From positions 1 through 47,082 of the forward strand of contig NZ_JACCWG010000435.1 of assembly GCF_013697775.1 (NCBI RefSeq): a stretch of DNA of 47,082 nucleotides, read 5' to 3'. A program made the translations under genes and the position numbers. Position 1 is the stretch's first letter. Each line of letters starts with the position of its first letter. This document shows, in pieces, positions 1 through 9,387 of the stretch. Under the pieces are notes generated by a model. The model made no database searches and was not told the DNA's origin. It saw only the letters and a list, made by a program, of their open reading frames with translations. The stretch comes from Ramlibacter sp. (lineage in GTDB: Bacteria > Pseudomonadota > Gammaproteobacteria > Burkholderiales > Burkholderiaceae_C).

Positions 1-1023
1 GGTCCAGGCCGCGCAGCCGGCCGGGTCCAGCGTGCTGGAGCCCAGCTTGCCGCCGCGCGTGCACACCTGCCCGTCGCGGTACTGGCGCGCGTCCAGCAAC
101 ACCAGGCGCGCCAGCCGGCCGTAGGCCTGGCGCGTGTAGATGCGCATCTCGGCGCCCGCCGCGAGCCCGGCCAGCGCGCGCGTCAGCACCGACGCGCGCA
201 GCGGCATGTGCTCGTAGTAGGCCTGGTAGGCGCCAGCGCGGCGCGCGGCGAAGTCGGCGACCTCGGGGCCCGAGTTGCCGGCCTGCAGGCCGGCATAGTC
301 GTTCTGCACCTCGTGGTCGTCCCAGGTGAACAGCCAGGGGCAGGCGTGGTGCATGGCCTGCAGGTCGGGATCGGTCTTGTACAGCGCGTAGCGGCGGCGG
401 TAGTCGTCCAGCGTCAGCACGTCGTTGCCGCCGGGCGAGCGCACCTGGCTGGTGGCGCCGGGGTATTCGTAGATGTAGTCGCCCAGGAACAGCACGGCGT
501 CCGGGTCGTCCTGGCGCATCTGGCGATAGGCGTTGAAGTAGCCGTGCTCCCAGCGCTGGCAGGAGGCATAGGCCAGCCGCAGCCGCTGGGGCATGGCGTC
601 GGCCGCGGGGAAGGTGCGTGTGCGGCCGACCGGGCTGGTCCACTCGCCCGCGATGAAGCGGTAGAAGTAGCCGCGCTCCGGCTCCAGGCCGGCCACCTCC
701 ACGTGCACGGAATGCGCAAGCGCCGCCACGGCGCGCGCTTCGCCGCGCTGCGCGATGCGCGCGAAGCGCTCGTCGTGCGCCACTTCCCAGCGCAGGCCGA
801 CATCGCCGCCTTCCAGCGCCTGCGCACCGGCGCCGACCAGGCGCGTCCACAGGACGACGGAGTCGTGCGCCGGCGAGCCGCTGGCCACGCCCAGCGCGAA
901 CGGGTTGTCGGCGAGCCTGGGTTGCGCGCCGGCGGGCAGCACGAGGCCGCAAGACACGGCGGCGGCCAGCTGCAGCATGCGGCGGCGCGACAAGGAGAGA
1001 TGGGGAGGATTGGAAGCGGCCAT
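1..1023 (-). CDS. PhoD-like alkaline phosphatase/phosphodiesterase, Tat signal, partial (C-terminus outside window)
   Basis: Reverse-strand translation MAASNPPHLSLSRRRMLQLAAAVSCGLVLPAG...NPFALGVASGSPAHDSVVLWTRL...VLFLGDYIYEY...FTWDDHEVQNDY; twin-arginine motif and PhoD metal-binding motifs. Confidence 0.88.
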   Translation of the reverse strand, partial: MAASNPPHLSLSRRRMLQLAAAVSCGLVLPAGAQPRLADNPFALGVASGSPAHDSVVLWTRLVGAGAQALEGGDVGLRWEVAHDERFARIAQRGEARAVAALAHSVHVEVAGLEPERGYFYRFIAGEWTSPVGRTRTFPAADAMPQRLRLAYASCQRWEHGYFNAYRQMRQDDPDAVLFLGDYIYEYPGATSQVRSPGGNDVLTLDDYRRRYALYKTDPDLQAMHHACPWLFTWDDHEVQNDYAGLQAGNSGPEVADFAARRAGAYQAYYEHMPLRASVLTRALAGLAAGAEMRIYTRQAYGRLARLVLLDARQYRDGQVCTRGGKLGSSTLDPAGCAAWT

Positions 1024-1078
1024 GAGCCGGCCAATATAGGGCATGCTGTCAGGTGGGACACAACACAAAGGATCAGGT

Positions 1079-1708
1079 ATGCAGCCCAGCGCGCGGCCCC
1101 GTCATTTTTCCATGCTCCGGGAATTCCACCTGGCCGATTTCTTCACCCTCGGCAACGCCGCCTGCGGCACCGCCGCGGTGCTGCTGGCCATGCTGTACAT
1201 GGCCAGCGGCAGCCGCACGCATTTCCTGTGGGCCGCGGCGCTGGCACCGGCGGCGTTCCTGTTCGACGTGCTGGATGGACGCATCGCGCGGGCGCGGCAC
1301 GAGCATTCGGCGCTCGGGCGCGAGCTGGACTCGTTGTCGGACGTGATTTCCTTCGGCGTCGCCCCGGCCGCACTCGGCTTCGCGGCCGGCATGCAGGGCG
1401 GCTGGGACGCTGGCGCCCTGATCTATTTCGTCTGCTGCGGCGTCAGCCGGCTGGCGCGCTTCAACGTCACCGCCGAGAGCATGGCGGACGACGGGGGCAA
1501 GGTGAAGTATTTCGAAGGAACGCCAATTCCCACCAGCGTCGTGCTGACCGGCGTGCTGGCATTCGCCGCCTGGCAAGGGCGGCTGGGGGACGCACTCTAC
1601 GGCGGCACGCTGGTGCTGGGTCCATGGCAGCTGCATCCGCTGGCTGGGCTGTTCGTGCTCTCCGGCAGCCTGATGATCAGCAAGACGCTGCGAATCCCCA
1701 AGTTCTAA
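1079..1708 (+). CDS. pssA: CDP-alcohol phosphatidyltransferase, phosphatidylserine synthase-like
   Basis: LDGRIARARHEHSALGRELDSLSD matches the CDP-alcohol phosphotransferase DGx2ARx8Gx3Dx3D pattern; multiple TM segments. Confidence 0.8.
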   Translation: MQPSARPRHFSMLREFHLADFFTLGNAACGTAAVLLAMLYMASGSRTHFLWAAALAPAAFLFDVLDGRIARARHEHSALGRELDSLSDVISFGVAPAALGFAAGMQGGWDAGALIYFVCCGVSRLARFNVTAESMADDGGKVKYFEGTPIPTSVVLTGVLAFAAWQGRLGDALYGGTLVLGPWQLHPLAGLFVLSGSLMISKTLRIPKF

Positions 1709-1825
1709 GTCCAGGCTCCGAGTTCCTTCCGCTGCACCCGCGTTTTCCCTCTCACGAAACCGGGGCCGGCGCACTACATTGACTTGGTGTGGGAACGGCA
1801 TTGTCCAGACCCTCCACGAGCGATT

Positions 1826-1851
1826 CGAGCCCTTCGGGGCTCGTTTTTTTT
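1826..1851 (+). terminator. Rho-independent terminator
   Basis: CGAGCCC-TTCG-GGGCTCG stem with UUCG tetraloop followed by TTTTTTTT. Confidence 0.85.
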
Positions 1852-1956
1852 CGCTCCGCCATTTGCGCCATCGCTTTTGCAACCCGCAGGAGTAGCGAAA
1901 AGGGCTGCGTCCAGCGCATAATCCCCGCCACACGCAGTGTTGGGCTGCGTTGTACG

Positions 1957-2805
1957 ATGTCTGAAGTTTTGAACAACAGCGATCCCGTCGGCGATTTCAT
2001 GCAGCAACGGCTGACCTGGGCCCAGGCGGCCTGCGCACGCGCCATGCGCCCCCTGATCCGCTTGGCGCTGTGGGTCGGCCTGAAGCACCCGCAATTGGAA
2101 GAACTGCTGCGCGAGCTGTTGATCGCTGAAGCGCAGCGGCTGTGGCGCGCCAAGGGCGTCGCCGAGCCCAACATCAGCCAGCTGGCCGTCACCACCGGCC
2201 TGAACCGCAAGCAGGTCACGGCGCGTGTGCGCGGTAGCGGCCCCGATCCCCTGCTGCACACCGAAATGTCCGCCGCGGCCAAAACCTTCACCCGCTGGCT
2301 GCAGCTTGCGCAGGAGCAGCCGGCCTTGCGCCGCTTGCCGGTGGCATCCCAGGCGGACGCGCTGTCCTTCGAAGAAGTGGCCCGCCAGGCCAGCCGGGGC
2401 GACGTGCACCACCGCTCGGTCCTGGATGAGCTTGTCCGCCTGGGCATGTGCGACGAGGATCGCGGCTGGGTCGAGCTGCAGGCCGACAGCTTCGTGCCCA
2501 GCGCCGACCTGCAGAACACATTGGCCTTCCTGGGCGACAACCTGCGCGACCATGCGGCGGCGGCGGTGTCCAACACGGCCGCGGCGGCTGCGCCTTTCCT
2601 GGAACGCGCCGTGTTTGCCGATGGGCTGTCGGCGGACGATTGTGCGGCTGTGCACCAATTGGCACGTGAGCGCTGGAACGACCTCCACCGCGAATTCGTG
2701 CATACACTCACGGATGCCGTGGAACGTTCGCGCGGCAGCGGGTCCAAGCGGATGCGGCTGGGCATGTACGTGTATTTCGAAGACCAGGAAGGAACCGGCG
2801 AATGA
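1957..2805 (+). CDS. DUF6502-family protein
   Basis: MSEVLNNSDPVGDFMQQRLTWAQAACARAMRPLIRLALWVGLKHPQLEELLRELLIAEA...; N-terminal helical/HTH-like region typical of this family. Confidence 0.65.
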   Translation: MSEVLNNSDPVGDFMQQRLTWAQAACARAMRPLIRLALWVGLKHPQLEELLRELLIAEAQRLWRAKGVAEPNISQLAVTTGLNRKQVTARVRGSGPDPLLHTEMSAAAKTFTRWLQLAQEQPALRRLPVASQADALSFEEVARQASRGDVHHRSVLDELVRLGMCDEDRGWVELQADSFVPSADLQNTLAFLGDNLRDHAAAAVSNTAAAAAPFLERAVFADGLSADDCAAVHQLARERWNDLHREFVHTLTDAVERSRGSGSKRMRLGMYVYFEDQEGTGE

Positions 2806-4040
2806 ATCGGATGCGCCGCCGCCTTGGGGCCTGTGCACTGCTGCTGGCCCTCACCGCCTGTGGCGGTGGATTGGGCTCGGGCGGCACCGGCATCGACTCC
2901 GGTGTCGGCTCGGGCGGCACCGGCCACGCCATGGGCTTCACCATAGGCACGATCACCGGCACCGACGGCCTGGTGGTCAACGGCACGCGCTTCAACACCA
3001 GCCAGGCCAGCTTTCAGCTGGAGGACGCCACCTCGCTGCAACCGGGCATGACGGTGCGGGTGATCGGCGAGATCTCCGACGACCGCAGCCAGGGCACCGC
3101 CACCAACGTGATATCGGCCGCCGACCTGCGCGGGCCCGTCGGCGCGCTCGACGCGGCTGCTGGCCGCTTCAGCGTGCTGGGCGTCGCTGTGGGCGTGGAC
3201 AGCGAAACCGTCTACGCCGGCTTCGCCACGCTTGCCGAGCTGAACAACGGCGGCAACGTGATCGTCTATGGCCTGCCGGGCGCCCAGGGCACGCTGCGCG
3301 CCACCCGTGTCGAGCGGACCGCCGACGCCGGCGTGGCCGTCGTGAGCGGCGTGGTGCAGGATCTGGATCCGGTGGGACGCACCTTCCGCGTCGGCGCCGC
3401 GACGGTGCTGTATGCCACCGCCGCCGCCGTGCAGGTCGACCTGGCCAACGGCGTTGCGGTGCGTGTGCGCGGCGGTGCAACCGTCCAGGGCGTGCTGGTC
3501 GCCACGAAGGTGCAGGCCTGGTACGACCTGCCGCGGGCGCAGACACCGAACGTCACGCTCGCCGGGCTGGTGGCCAACTTCACCGCCCCGGCGTCGTTCA
3601 CGCTGGCCGGCGTGACGGTGCAGGCCGGAGCTGCCGTGCTCACTGGCGGCACGCTCGGCAACGGCGTGCGCGTCGAGGCCACTGGCACCCTGACCGGCGG
3701 CGTGCTGGTCGCGACCAGCATCCGTGTGTCGCCCGCGCACACCGACGGACCGCAGAACGACGGCAACAACGGCGGCACGGGCAACAGCGGCAACAGTGGC
3801 ACGGGCAATAACGGCAACGACAACGGCGGCTCGGGCAACAACGGCAACGGTAACGGCGGCTCGGGCAACAACGGCAACGGCAACGGCGGCTCGGGCAACA
3901 ACGGCAATGGCAACGGTAACGGCGGCTCGGGCGGAAACGGAAATGGCGGCAACGGCAACGGCCATCTGCAGGCTTCCGCCAGCATTTCGGCTCCGTCGCA
4001 GCGCGGCGCTGTCGTCAATCCGGGCGTGGATACCGCCTGA
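2802..4040 (+). CDS. DUF5666-type lipoprotein with Gly/Asn-rich repetitive C-terminus
   Basis: Lipobox LLALTACGGG; repeated DUF5666-like units; ATGA overlap with upstream gene. Confidence 0.7.
   Translation: MNRMRRRLGACALLLALTACGGGLGSGGTGIDSGVGSGGTGHAMGFTIGTITGTDGLVVNGTRFNTSQASFQLEDATSLQPGMTVRVIGEISDDRSQGTATNVISAADLRGPVGALDAAAGRFSVLGVAVGVDSETVYAGFATLAELNNGGNVIVYGLPGAQGTLRATRVERTADAGVAVVSGVVQDLDPVGRTFRVGAATVLYATAAAVQVDLANGVAVRVRGGATVQGVLVATKVQAWYDLPRAQTPNVTLAGLVANFTAPASFTLAGVTVQAGAAVLTGGTLGNGVRVEATGTLTGGVLVATSIRVSPAHTDGPQNDGNNGGTGNSGNSGTGNNGNDNGGSGNNGNGNGGSGNNGNGNGGSGNNGNGNGNGGSGGNGNGGNGNGHLQASASISAPSQRGAVVNPGVDTA
3825..3945 (+). repeat. In-frame ~30-bp tandem repeat encoding NGGSGNNGNG units
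   Basis: aacggcggctcgggcaacaacggcaacgg repeated about 3-4 times in tandem. Confidence 0.85.
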
Positions 4041-4058
4041 GCGGGGGGAGCCACCGCC

Positions 4059-4658
4059 TCAGAGCGGCGTGCCAGGCTTTCTTCCGAGCGCTTCACTCGG
4101 CTGCAGCAGCGCCGCGTCGCGGATGGCGAACAGCGCTTCCAAATCCTGCTTTAGTTCTTCGTCCTCCAGCGGCGCAGGCAGGGTGTCCGGCGCGTCCGGG
4201 GTTGCGGCGCCGGCTGCCTGGCTCCACACGCCCGGGTCGGGCATGGCGGCAGGGCCGGCAGGCGCGTCGCCGCTGAACTGCCACGACAGGCTGAGGATCC
4301 AGCCCAGCGCGCGCGGCTCGAATTCGCGCATCTTGCGGATGAAGCTTTCCTCGAAGGCATGCACGTACGTGAGCAGCGTGTCCTCGCCCTGGCGCACGAC
4401 GAAGGTCACATGCACGCCGGAGCTGCCGCCGGTGCCGGTGCTGACCACCGAGAGCACGCGGCAGTCGATCCACCCCGTGGGAATGCCGTGCTGGCGCATG
4501 GTTTCGCGCAGCACCACTTGCACCAGTTCGCGTCGCCGCGCGGTCTTCGACGGCGGGCCGGAATGCGCTTCGCTTTCCTGGAACTGCGCGCTCAGCGGCG
4601 GCGGTGTCGTCGAGGGTGCACCGTCCTTGTGGCGAAACAGTTTGCCGATCAAGCTCAT
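4059..4658 (-). CDS. Conserved hypothetical protein
   Basis: ORF MSLIGKLFRHKDGAPSTTPPPLSAQFQ...; consistent coding frame between two genes. Confidence 0.6.
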   Translation of the reverse strand: MSLIGKLFRHKDGAPSTTPPPLSAQFQESEAHSGPPSKTARRRELVQVVLRETMRQHGIPTGWIDCRVLSVVSTGTGGSSGVHVTFVVRQGEDTLLTYVHAFEESFIRKMREFEPRALGWILSLSWQFSGDAPAGPAAMPDPGVWSQAAGAATPDAPDTLPAPLEDEELKQDLEALFAIRDAALLQPSEALGRKPGTPL

Positions 4659-4762
4659 GCGGACATTGTGCGGCAAAACCCGCGCAGCCCGGCTTTATGC
4701 ATACAGCGCAGTGCATGCCGCGCAACAGCGGCCGTGCGGTGTGCACGCGAGCGCCGAGCTTC

Positions 4763-5302
4763 CTAACGTGCCGCTTGCGGCGCCGCCTGCCGCAATGCGG
4801 CGTACGGGTTGACCGGCTCGCCCTTCCACCAAAGCTTTTCCGGCCCGAGACGGAACACCGCGAAGTGCAGGTGCGGGCCGTCGGGTGCGGCATTGCCGGT
4901 GCTGCCGACGTAGCCGATCACCTGCCCACGCTTGAGCATCGTGCCTTCCTTCAAACCGTCTGCATAGTGGTCCAGGTGGGCGTAGTAGTAGGCCAGCTGG
5001 CCCGAAGGATCGAACTGGTAGATGGTGAGGCCACCCGGCACGCTCCTGAACAGCTTGACCAGCTTGCCGTCGTCCACCGCCACCACCGGCGTGCCGCGTG
5101 CCGCCATGATGTCCATGGCCTCGTGCTGGCGCCCGCCGCGCGCCTGCGTGTAGGTGTCGGCCAGCGCCTGCGGCGCGATGCCCTGCACCGGGACCAGCAG
5201 CGGGCGAGCCGCCAGCAGCGCGGCGCCGTCGGATGTGGCAGCGATGGCGCCCGCGGCGCCCAGCACCGCGAGCACGCCCAGGAACCGGTTGCGCATCCGC
5301 AT
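4763..5302 (-). CDS. M23-family metallopeptidase (LytM-like)
   Basis: GGRQHEAMDIMAARGTPVVAVDDGKLVKL...YYYAHLDHY...VGSTGNAAPDGPHLHFAVF. Confidence 0.88.
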   Translation of the reverse strand: MRMRNRFLGVLAVLGAAGAIAATSDGAALLAARPLLVPVQGIAPQALADTYTQARGGRQHEAMDIMAARGTPVVAVDDGKLVKLFRSVPGGLTIYQFDPSGQLAYYYAHLDHYADGLKEGTMLKRGQVIGYVGSTGNAAPDGPHLHFAVFRLGPEKLWWKGEPVNPYAALRQAAPQAAR

Positions 5303-5309
5303 CGCCTGC

Positions 5310-6380
5310 TTACCCCTGCACGTCGACCACGGTGCCGGCCTTGACGATGCGCGACAACCGCTCCACGTCCCAGTTGGTCAGCCGCACGCAGCCGTTGGTG
5401 TCCACCTTGGCCATCTGCGACGGCTCGCTGGTGCCGTGGATACCCCAGTGCGGCTTGGTCAGCGCCAGCCACATCACGCCCACCGGGCTGTTGGGCCCTG
5501 GCGGCAGCCTGAGCTTGGTGTCGGCCTTGGGATTGCGCAGCAGCGCGGGGTTGTAGGTGTAGTTCGGGTTGGCCTGCTTGCCGGTGATCTTCATGCGCCC
5601 GAGCGGCAGCGGGTCCTGCTGGCCGCCGAAGCTCACCGGGAACGCGCCCATCACCTTGTTGTCCTGGCCCAGGATGTAGAGCACCTTGTCGGACTTGTCG
5701 ATGCGCAGCGACGTGGCTTCGGGCAGCTGCGTGCTCTTGGTCGTATCGGCCAGCACCAGCTGCGCGCCCGCTTCCAGCTTGCGGCCCTTGTTCATCTGCT
5801 CGATCAGCTTGGGGCTCATGTGGTAGCGCTCGCCCAGCGCTTCCAGCAGCGTGCGGAAGGCCAGCGCCGGCAGCTTCGACTGCGCCACCGGATCGGGCGG
5901 GATGTCCGCGTACGGGCCGGCGACGTCCTGTTCGGTGACGGTATAGGTGCCGAAGGCCGGGGCGGGTGCCTGCTGGCCCTGCAGCGCCTGCCAGGTGGCG
6001 GCGTCGATCTTGCCGGTGTCGGACAGCCCCCGCGCGAGCTGGAAGGCCGCCACCGCGCGCACCATGTTGCTGCCATAGCCGGCGTCGATCTCGCCCACCG
6101 AGAACCAGGCGCGGTCCAGCAGCACCTGCGCGCGCATCACGGCGACGCCCTTGGCGCCGCGCGAAAGCTCCGGCGTGCCGGTGTCGGCATTGAGCTGGTT
6201 CATGTGCGCCGTTGCGTCGGCCGGTGCGGCGGGCATGGCCGGCGCACCGGCGGCGTGTGCCGAATGGCCCTTGGCGTGGGCGGACTTCGCGATGGCGGCT
6301 GGCGCGACGCCAGTGGACAGGGCAGCGACGAGCAGCGCGGCGGCGCTGGAGAGAGGAAAACGCAAACGGCTCACGGGCAT
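5310..6380 (-). CDS. L,D-transpeptidase (YkuD) with peptidoglycan-binding domain
   Basis: [34 protein letters not shown] (YkuD SxGC(V/I)R-type motif); PG_binding_1-like N-terminus. Confidence 0.88.
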   Translation of the reverse strand: MPVSRLRFPLSSAAALLVAALSTGVAPAAIAKSAHAKGHSAHAAGAPAMPAAPADATAHMNQLNADTGTPELSRGAKGVAVMRAQVLLDRAWFSVGEIDAGYGSNMVRAVAAFQLARGLSDTGKIDAATWQALQGQQAPAPAFGTYTVTEQDVAGPYADIPPDPVAQSKLPALAFRTLLEALGERYHMSPKLIEQMNKGRKLEAGAQLVLADTTKSTQLPEATSLRIDKSDKVLYILGQDNKVMGAFPVSFGGQQDPLPLGRMKITGKQANPNYTYNPALLRNPKADTKLRLPPGPNSPVGVMWLALTKPHWGIHGTSEPSQMAKVDTNGCVRLTNWDVERLSRIVKAGTVVDVQG

Positions 6381-6504
6381 GGAAAGGCCTCCAGACAGGA
6401 TGGGTTCCACGTTAGGGCCGGGGCGCGCCCCGCCCTGTCGGCCTGCGCCGATGGCGCGGGTCAGCCGCCCCGGTCAGTCCCGCCCGCCGGAGCGGCCGCG
6501 GCGC

Positions 6505-7089
6505 TCAGCCTGCCTGCACTTCGATGTGGTACAGGCCCCAGGGGCACAGGGCGAAGCGCTGGTCGATCGGCTTGGCCATCATCTCGGGGAAGCGGTCGGC
6601 GTCGTACACCGCCCACAGCGGGCCCAGGCCGCCCAGCGGCATCGGCTTGCCATCGAGCTGGGTGGCGACGATGTAGCGGTACTTGCGCGCGTCGGCGATG
6701 CTGATGGCGGGCGCATAGCCGTCGACCGCGCACATCGCCAGCTTGCCGTTCTCGGGCGCGCCGGCGGCCTTGAGCACGTCGGCCAGCAAGGGGCCGGCGA
6801 GCGTGTGGACCTTCTTGTCGTATTCCACCGTGGGCTTGATGGTGGTGGCCGGCATCGCGGTCAGCGCGGCGTAGTCGAACGCGTAGGCCTTGTCGAAGGC
6901 GAGCTTCTGCTTGGCCATCATCTGGTCCAGCACCGGGTCGAGAGCGCCCCGGTTGGTCCTGGAGAGGGCGCCGGTGACCGTCAGCAGCGCCGGGCCGTGC
7001 AGGCCCTTGGCCGCGTTGTCGGCGCGCGCCAGCATCGGCAGGGACACGCCGCCGGCGACGGCGGCGGCTAGGAAATCGCGCTTGTTCAT
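6505..7089 (-). CDS. Exported molybdopterin-dependent oxidoreductase-like protein
   Basis: Signal-like MNKRDFLAAAVAGGVSLPMLARA; ADVLKAAGAP...LAMCAVDGYAPAISIAD. Confidence 0.55.
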   Translation of the reverse strand: MNKRDFLAAAVAGGVSLPMLARADNAAKGLHGPALLTVTGALSRTNRGALDPVLDQMMAKQKLAFDKAYAFDYAALTAMPATTIKPTVEYDKKVHTLAGPLLADVLKAAGAPENGKLAMCAVDGYAPAISIADARKYRYIVATQLDGKPMPLGGLGPLWAVYDADRFPEMMAKPIDQRFALCPWGLYHIEVQAG

Positions 7090-7149
7090 GGGTTCTCCCT
7101 GAGTGCAAAGCTGCCGATGATAGCCAGCGCGCAGCGGCCCCTTCGCCCG

Positions 7150-7950
7150 TCAGGTGAAGCGCACGGCCAGCGGCGCCAGCGGCGCGTCGAAGCGCGCGGT
7201 CCAGGTTTCGCCGGCGCGCACCGGCCACGCATCGGTCCAGGTGCCGGTGGTCACCACGTCGCCGGGCAGCAGCTGCGGCGCGCCGGGGCAGGCATGCAGC
7301 GCCTGCACGAAGTGATGCAGCGCGTGCAGCGGGCCATCGAGCACGTTGGCGCCCACGCCCTGCTCCACCGCTTCGCCGTCGCGCAGCAGCGTGACGTGGG
7401 CCGTGGCCAGGCGCTGTTCGAACGCGCCAGCGTCGCCGGCAACCTGCGCCACGGGTACCGGCCGCCCGACCAGCAGGCGCGCGTGCAGGCCGCCATCGGC
7501 CACCGTGTCGGCGGCGCTGAACTTCCAGTCGGGCATGTGCGACTGCACCACCTCGAAGCCGGGCGCCACCCAGTCCAGGCAGGCGAACAGCGCCTCCAGC
7601 GAGGCGCCGGCCGGCGGCGTGGCGCGGATGCCGAACACCGCCTCCGGCTCCAGCCGCGGCTGGCAGGCCTGCGCCAGCGAGAGCTCGCCCTCGCCGTCGC
7701 AGTGCCGCAGCCCGGTGTCCCAGACCGTGCCCCAGATCGGCGCGAACACCTGGTAGCGCGGCCAGATGTTGCGATTGGTGAAGCCCACCTTGTAGCCGCG
7801 CGGCTGCTCGCCGCGTGCCTGGCGCAGGCTGCGCACTTCCAGGGCCAGCGCATAGGCCGCTGCCAGGTTCAGGCCGCTGGCAGCGGGCCAGAGCTTGCCG
7901 CCGTCGTGGTGGCCGAGCAGCAGATCGGGAGCGGGGAACCGTGTGGTCAT
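7150..7950 (-). CDS. 2-keto-4-pentenoate hydratase / fumarylacetoacetate hydrolase family protein
   Basis: YKVGFTNRNIWPRYQVFAPIWGTVWDT...EPEAVFGI...LLPGDVVTTGTWTDAWP. Confidence 0.75.
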   Translation of the reverse strand: MTTRFPAPDLLLGHHDGGKLWPAASGLNLAAAYALALEVRSLRQARGEQPRGYKVGFTNRNIWPRYQVFAPIWGTVWDTGLRHCDGEGELSLAQACQPRLEPEAVFGIRATPPAGASLEALFACLDWVAPGFEVVQSHMPDWKFSAADTVADGGLHARLLVGRPVPVAQVAGDAGAFEQRLATAHVTLLRDGEAVEQGVGANVLDGPLHALHHFVQALHACPGAPQLLPGDVVTTGTWTDAWPVRAGETWTARFDAPLAPLAVRFT

Positions 7951-8032
7951 GACAGAGCGGTAACCAGTGGTAATCGATGGCTTCACATCTTGGCATGCTT
8001 CCTACAATCCCGGCACTTTTCGCCGCTCGACC

Positions 8033-8482
8033 ATGCCCAGCCACCACACCAGCGACTCCCCCTCCGGCCGGCCCGCCCGCGCCGGCTGGACCAGCTGGCT
8101 GGGCCTGCGCAAGCCGCAATCCGGTCCGGCCTCCATCCCCGCCACCGAGCCGATGCAGCGCCTGCCGGGCATGGACGGCGTGCGCCTGTGCTTCTGGGAC
8201 GCCTTCAAGCCGATCTTTCCGCCGCACGCGATGGCGGCGCAGACGGCCGGCGGCTCGCTGGTGATTTCCTGGTCGACCCAGGGCGACCCGCATGCCACCT
8301 ACCGCCACGCCACGCCGGTGGTGCTGCGCTTCGAAGCCGAACTGGTGGAGATGATGCTGCGCGCCGATGCCGAGCAGCGCCGCCGCGTCGCCGCCCAGCA
8401 GGAGCAGGTGCTGCGCGCCGGGCTGGTCGGCTACGACCCCTACGCCACGGTGCCGAACGCGCGGGTGGTGGTGCTGGGCTGA
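8033..8482 (+). CDS. Hypothetical protein
   Basis: ORF MPSHHTSDSPSGRPARAGWTSWLGLRKP...; TGATG overlap with downstream gene. Confidence 0.55.
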   Translation: MPSHHTSDSPSGRPARAGWTSWLGLRKPQSGPASIPATEPMQRLPGMDGVRLCFWDAFKPIFPPHAMAAQTAGGSLVISWSTQGDPHATYRHATPVVLRFEAELVEMMLRADAEQRRRVAAQQEQVLRAGLVGYDPYATVPNARVVVLG

Positions 8483-9360
8483 TGATGGATTTCGATCCCG
8501 AAGTGCTGGTCCTCTTCGACGCCTACGTGCACGGCCGCATCGACCGGCGCGGTTTTCTCGACCGGGCGCAGAAATTCGCCACCGCCGGCATCACCGCCAC
8601 CGGCCTGCTGGCTGCGCTCAGCCCCAATTTCGCTGCCGCCCAACAGGTCAAGCCCGAAGACGCCCGGCTGCGCGCGCAGCGCGTGGACGTGCCCTCGCCC
8701 GCCGGCTCCGGCAGCGTCAAGGGCTACCTGGTGCGCCCGGCCTCCGCCGCGGCCACGGCGAAGCTGCCGGCCATTCTGGTGATCCACGAGAACCGCGGGC
8801 TGAACCCGCACATCGAGGACATCGCGCGCCGCCTCGCGCTGGACGGCTTCATGGCCTTCGCGCCCGACGCGCTGACGCCGCTGGGCGGCTACCCGGGCGA
8901 CGAGGACCGCGCCCGCGCACTGTTCGCCCAGTTGGACCGCGCGAAGTCCGAAGAGGATTTCATCGCCGCCGGCAAATGGCTGCAGGCCCGCGCCGACGGC
9001 AATGGCAAGCTGGGCGCGGTCGGCTTCTGCTGGGGCGGCGGCACCACGCACACGCTGGCCACGCGCATGCCCGAACTCACCGCCGCCGTGCCGTTCTACG
9101 GCCCGGCGCCGGCGCCGGCCGAAGCGGCCAAGGTCAAGGCCGCGCTGCTGGCGCACTTCGCCGAGAAGGACGACGGCGTCAATTCCACCTGGCCGCCCTA
9201 CGAGGCCGCGCTGAAGCAGGCCGGCGTGCGCCACACCGCCTACACCTATCCCGGCACGCTGCACGGCTTCAACAACGACACCACGCCGCGCTTCGCCGAC
9301 GCGGCGGCAAGGGAAGCCTGGGGCCGCACCGTGGCGTTCTTCAGGCAGCAGCTGGCCTGA
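8482..9360 (+). CDS. Dienelactone hydrolase family protein
   Basis: PAILVIHENRGLNPHIEDIARRLA...LGAVGFCWGGGTT...HGFNNDTTPRF (E, C, D, H catalytic pattern). Confidence 0.9.
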   Translation: MMDFDPEVLVLFDAYVHGRIDRRGFLDRAQKFATAGITATGLLAALSPNFAAAQQVKPEDARLRAQRVDVPSPAGSGSVKGYLVRPASAAATAKLPAILVIHENRGLNPHIEDIARRLALDGFMAFAPDALTPLGGYPGDEDRARALFAQLDRAKSEEDFIAAGKWLQARADGNGKLGAVGFCWGGGTTHTLATRMPELTAAVPFYGPAPAPAEAAKVKAALLAHFAEKDDGVNSTWPPYEAALKQAGVRHTAYTYPGTLHGFNNDTTPRFADAAAREAWGRTVAFFRQQLA

Positions 9361-9387
9361 GCGGCCGGCACCGCGGCGGCGCCTGCA

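Noticed and set aside
1776-1851. Small RNA ending in the strong terminator
   Set aside because: The terminator is convincing but I see no independent promoter; it is equally explained as the 3' end of the pssA-like transcript.
3765-3960. Possible CRISPR-like regularly spaced repeat
   Set aside because: Units are contiguous, in frame, without unique spacers and encode a Gly/Asn tail.
1752-3965. 737-aa minus-strand ORF rich in VAVAR repeats
   Set aside because: Antisense of the repetitive lipoprotein and the DUF6502 gene; the repeats mirror the GN repeat DNA.
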